Translations under genes and position numbers: made by a program | Assembly: GCA_025963615.1 (NCBI GenBank) | Contig: JAOQAL010000635.1 | Span: 1-11,997, forward strand | Length of the DNA stretch: 11,997 nucleotides | DNA from: Chitinophagaceae bacterium | GTDB lineage: Bacteria > Bacteroidota > Bacteroidia > Chitinophagales > Chitinophagaceae | Reading direction: 5' to 3' | The notes under the pieces: model-generated | Seen by the model: only the letters and a program-made list of their open reading frames with translations | Database searches by the model: none | Told to the model about the DNA's origin: nothing | Part shown: one piece after another, positions 9,522-11,997 of the stretch | Layout of the letters: each line of letters opens with the position of its first letter | Numbering within the stretch: the first letter of the stretch is position 1

Positions 9522-10949
9522 ATGGCTGAAGAACAAACCGCTTTTAAACGATCATTAGGTTTACTGGATGCAACCATGGTTGTTGCCGGATCTATGATTG
9601 GCTCGGGTATATTTATTGTCAGTTCTGATATTACACGAAATGTAGGCAGCGCAGGCTGGCTGATAGCCGTGTGGCTTATTACCGGGTTCATGACTATTTC
9701 AGCGGCGGTCAGCTATGGTGAGTTGAGCGGCATGTACCCCAAGGCTGGCGGGCAGTATGTTTACCTGAAAGAGGCTTTCAACCCGTTGGCCGGTTTCCTT
9801 TATGGCTGGAGTTTTTTCGCTGTAATACAAACAGCGACTATTGCGGCAGTAGGCGTTGCTTTTAGCAGGTATACAGCCTATCTTATTCCAGGAGTCGGCG
9901 AAAAGAATATTCTGTTTGATCTTGGGTTTGTACAAATTTCTGCTGCGAAAATCCTGGCTATTGCATTGATCTGTTTTCTTACTTACACGAATTCAAGAGG
10001 TGTGCAGGGCGGAAAAATAATTCAAACAACGTTCACAACGGTAAAACTTATTTCTCTGTTTGGATTAATAACACTCGGATTTTTATTGGTAAAACAAAGC
10101 TTCTGGCATGAAAACTGGCAGACGGGATTTCATGCCACGCAGTTGGAAAAGGATACCGCAGGGAATTTTATTAAAGAAGGTAATTGGCATTCTATCAGCG
10201 GTACCGCATTGATGGGGGCTATTGCTGCCGCCATGGTGGGTTCTATATTCAGCAGTGATTCCTGGAACAATGTAACTTTTATCGCGGGGGAAATCAAAGA
10301 TCCCAAAAGGAACATTGGTCTGAGTCTTTTCATGGGAACGCTGATTGTAACCATCATTTATATTTCAGCCAATCTGATGTATCTCTACGTACTGCCATTA
10401 AAGGATATTGCATTTCCTGAAGGGGATCGGGTAGCGGTGGCAGCCTCCAATGCCATTTTTGGTCCCGCGGGTTCAATTGTGATCGCCGTCATGATTATGA
10501 TTTCAACATTTGGATGTAATAACGGATTGATATTGGCGGGAGCCCGGGTGTACTATACTATGGCGAAGGACGGTTTGTTTTTTAAACCAGCGGGCACCTT
10601 AAATAAAAATGCGGTGCCCCAATGGGCCTTATGGGCCCAGGCCGTTGTCGCTTCGCTGTTATGCCTCAGCGGCGGATACAATGATTTGCTGGACATGATT
10701 GCATTTGTCGTCGTATTATTTTATGCGTTAACCATTATCGGCATTTTTGTATTGAGAAAAAAACGTCCTGATATCGAAAGACCTTATAAGGCATTCGCTT
10801 ATCCCGTTCTTCCGGCTATCTATATAGTACTTGCCATTACGTTTTGTATATTTCTTATTATCATGAAGCCTAAATTCGCGGGCATCGGTTTAGGGATCGT
10901 GTTAGCAGGGATCCCGTTGTATTTCCTGGCAAGAAGTGGCAGAAAATAA
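9522..10949 (+). CDS. APC-superfamily amino acid permease (LAT/SteT-like)
   Basis: This 475-residue membrane protein has about 12 predicted transmembrane helices. TM1 carries the substrate-binding glycine motif GSMIGSGIF at residues 23-31, the unwound helix of APC transporters. TM6 and the loop after it contain SDSWNNVTFIAGEIKDPKRN (245-264), which closely resembles the 'WNN...EE(V/I)K(N/D)PKRN' signature of the L-type amino acid transporter/SteT group (TC 2.A.3.8). That group takes up or exchanges neutral amino acids; the actual substrate cannot be read from the sequence. An extended hydrophilic loop (about 192-228) precedes TM6. The C-terminus is short and basic (LARSGRK). The ATG at 9522 is preceded by AGGAAA. 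The gene sits alone, with a terminator upstream and a candidate promoter for the next gene just after its stop. A role as a cation-coupled symporter is an alternative to exchange. Confidence 0.88.
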   Translation: MAEEQTAFKRSLGLLDATMVVAGSMIGSGIFIVSSDITRNVGSAGWLIAVWLITGFMTISAAVSYGELSGMYPKAGGQYVYLKEAFNPLAGFLYGWSFFAVIQTATIAAVGVAFSRYTAYLIPGVGEKNILFDLGFVQISAAKILAIALICFLTYTNSRGVQGGKIIQTTFTTVKLISLFGLITLGFLLVKQSFWHENWQTGFHATQLEKDTAGNFIKEGNWHSISGTALMGAIAAAMVGSIFSSDSWNNVTFIAGEIKDPKRNIGLSLFMGTLIVTIIYISANLMYLYVLPLKDIAFPEGDRVAVAASNAIFGPAGSIVIAVMIMISTFGCNNGLILAGARVYYTMAKDGLFFKPAGTLNKNAVPQWALWAQAVVASLLCLSGGYNDLLDMIAFVVVLFYALTIIGIFVLRKKRPDIERPYKAFAYPVLPAIYIVLAITFCIFLIIMKPKFAGIGLGIVLAGIPLYFLARSGRK

Positions 10950-10962
10950 ACTTATCGTGAAT

Positions 10963-10970
10963 TATCTTTG
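10963..10970 (+). promoter_or_regulatory. -7 element upstream of the DUF4254 gene
   Basis: TATCTTTG matches the Bacteroidota -7 consensus TAnnTTTG exactly and lies 14 bases after the permease stop. No good TTTG -33 element stands at the expected distance. Transcription from it would start near 10975-10979, leaving only about 10 bases before the GTG start at 10987. Confidence 0.5.
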
Positions 10971-10986
10971 CGGAAAAACTTAAGAT

Positions 10987-11589
10987 GTGCTGACGAGTAA
11001 AACCTGTTACGAAATATTTGAAAGGAGTATCATGAAGTATCATGTTACAGATGAGGTTGACCAGCCGCTGCATATTCCTTTTGAAGAAGCTACAATAGAA
11101 AATCTTCTGTTTAAAAAAAACTGGATTGACACGGTACAATGGCACCTGGAAGATATTATCCGTGATCCAGCGATAGATCCTGTTATGGCATTGAAGGTAA
11201 AAAGACGTATAGATAAAAGCAACCAGGACAGAACAGATCTTGTAGAAGTAATTGATAATATTATTTTCAGGGAAGTGGAATCTGTTACAACGCTTCAGGA
11301 TGCAGGCATCAATACGGAAACACCGGGCTGGGCCATTGATCGCTTGTCGATTCTGGCCCTAAAGATTTACCATATGGACAAAGAGGCGAACCGGAAGGAT
11401 GCTGATGAATCCCATATTAAAAGCTGCCGGCAAAAACTGAAAGTGCTTATGGAACAGAAAGTGGATATGCTTACTTCAATTGATCAGCTGCTGGAGGACC
11501 TTGCTGCAGGCCGAAAGAAAATGAAACTATACAAACAAATGAAGATGTACAATGATCCGGCTTTAAACCCTGTCTTGTATAAAAAATAA
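10987..11589 (+). CDS. DUF4254 family protein
   Basis: This 200-residue soluble, probably helical protein matches the DUF4254 family of Bacteroidota, recognised from the stretches KKNWIDTVQWHLEDIIRDP, SNQDRTD, WAIDRLSILALKIYHM and YKQMKMYNDPALNPVL. No biochemical function is established that I know of. No signal peptide or membrane segment is present, so it should be cytoplasmic. The start needs care. An in-frame TAA lies at 10981-10983, so the GTG at 10987 is the first usual start. An ATG at 11032 has an AGGAG four bases before it. Residues 2-15 (LTSKTCYEIFERSI) resemble the N-terminus of other family members, so the GTG is preferred. The GT9 gene begins five bases after the stop, which suggests translational coupling and a shared role in glycan synthesis. 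Confidence 0.8.
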   Translation: MLTSKTCYEIFERSIMKYHVTDEVDQPLHIPFEEATIENLLFKKNWIDTVQWHLEDIIRDPAIDPVMALKVKRRIDKSNQDRTDLVEVIDNIIFREVESVTTLQDAGINTETPGWAIDRLSILALKIYHMDKEANRKDADESHIKSCRQKLKVLMEQKVDMLTSIDQLLEDLAAGRKKMKLYKQMKMYNDPALNPVLYKK

Positions 11590-11594
11590 TTGGT

Positions 11595-11997
11595 TTGCTA
11601 CTTCCCAAACATATCCTCGTCATTCGTCTTTCAGCGCCCGGCGATGTGGCGATGACAGTTCCTGTTTTACATTCATTTCAAAAAAAATATCCTGGGGTCC
11701 GTCTCACCATTTTGATCAATAAACGACTGGCGCCGCTTTTTAAAGGATTAGACGCGCAACTTATTTTTGCCGAAACAAAAACAGAACATAAAGGATTTGC
11801 CGGCTTGTTCAAATTATTTACACAATTAAACGCGACCAACACAAATAATCCTTTCGACGCGGTAGCCGACCTGCACAATGTCCTGCGTTCACAAATCATC
11901 CGGGGTTTGTATAAAATAAAAGGAATCAAAACCGCCGCCATTGATAAAGGCCGTGTTGAAAAAAAAGCATTAACCCGGAAAGAAAATAAAATACTGA
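11595..11997 (+). CDS. Glycosyltransferase family 9 (heptosyltransferase-like), partial
   Basis: The N-terminal 134 residues of a GT9 enzyme are present and the gene continues past the right edge. After MLLPKH comes ILVIRLSAPGDVAMTVPVL (residues 7-25), the first beta strand and glycine-rich loop of GT9 enzymes, usually RxSAxGDV; the S-A-x-G-D core is at 13-17. Further on are DAVADLHNVLRSQ and a lysine-rich RKENKIL region, also usual in Bacteroidota members. GT9 enzymes transfer heptose or related sugars from nucleotide donors to lipopolysaccharide core at the inner face of the inner membrane. The donor-binding C-terminal half is not in the window. An in-frame TAA at 11580-11582 leaves only TTG (11595) or rarer ATA/ATT codons as starts, so TTG is chosen. 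The five-base gap after DUF4254 indicates one operon. Confidence 0.85.
   Translation, partial: MLLPKHILVIRLSAPGDVAMTVPVLHSFQKKYPGVRLTILINKRLAPLFKGLDAQLIFAETKTEHKGFAGLFKLFTQLNATNTNNPFDAVADLHNVLRSQIIRGLYKIKGIKTAAIDKGRVEKKALTRKENKIL

Overview
The window looks like core chromosome of a Bacteroidota bacterium, most likely in or near the family Chitinophagaceae. The RpoB and RpoC sequences have the Bacteroidota form. Starts lack consistent Shine-Dalgarno sequences. Two upstream regions carry the Bacteroidota -7 promoter motif TAnnTTTG. The flanking genes (an ComEA-like helix-hairpin-helix protein, a DUF4254 protein and a GT9 glycosyltransferase) also fit this group. The family assignment is from memory of related proteins, not from a search.

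Layout, left to right. At 1-111 (minus strand) lies the N-terminus of a membrane-anchored protein of the helix-hairpin-helix type, running off the left edge. A divergent spacer (112-373) holds a good promoter candidate, two perfect palindromes and a small hairpin. Then come rpoB (374-4177) and rpoC (4319-8611), both full length with their catalytic and zinc-binding residues intact. The 141-base spacer between them holds heptamer repeats and nested inverted repeats. A strong UUCG-capped intrinsic terminator (8647-8678) closes the rpoBC unit. Next is a membrane-anchored OmpH/Skp-like coiled-coil protein (8809-9411) with its own terminator (9433-9462). An APC-superfamily amino acid permease follows (9522-10949). 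Last is a two-gene unit: a DUF4254 protein (10987-11589) and a GT9 heptosyltransferase-like gene (from 11595, running off the right edge).

Functionally, rpoB and rpoC make the catalytic core of RNA polymerase. The OmpH-like protein and the DUF4254/GT9 pair suggest envelope assembly and surface glycan synthesis; the permease imports or exchanges amino acids. I see no mobile element, CRISPR array, defence system, tRNA or rRNA.

Nothing here is convincing as a new biological system. The observations most worth checking are the structured, heptamer-repeat-filled rpoB-rpoC spacer, the separation of rpoBC from the usual upstream rplKAJL genes, and the tightly coupled DUF4254-GT9 pair, one member of which has no known function.
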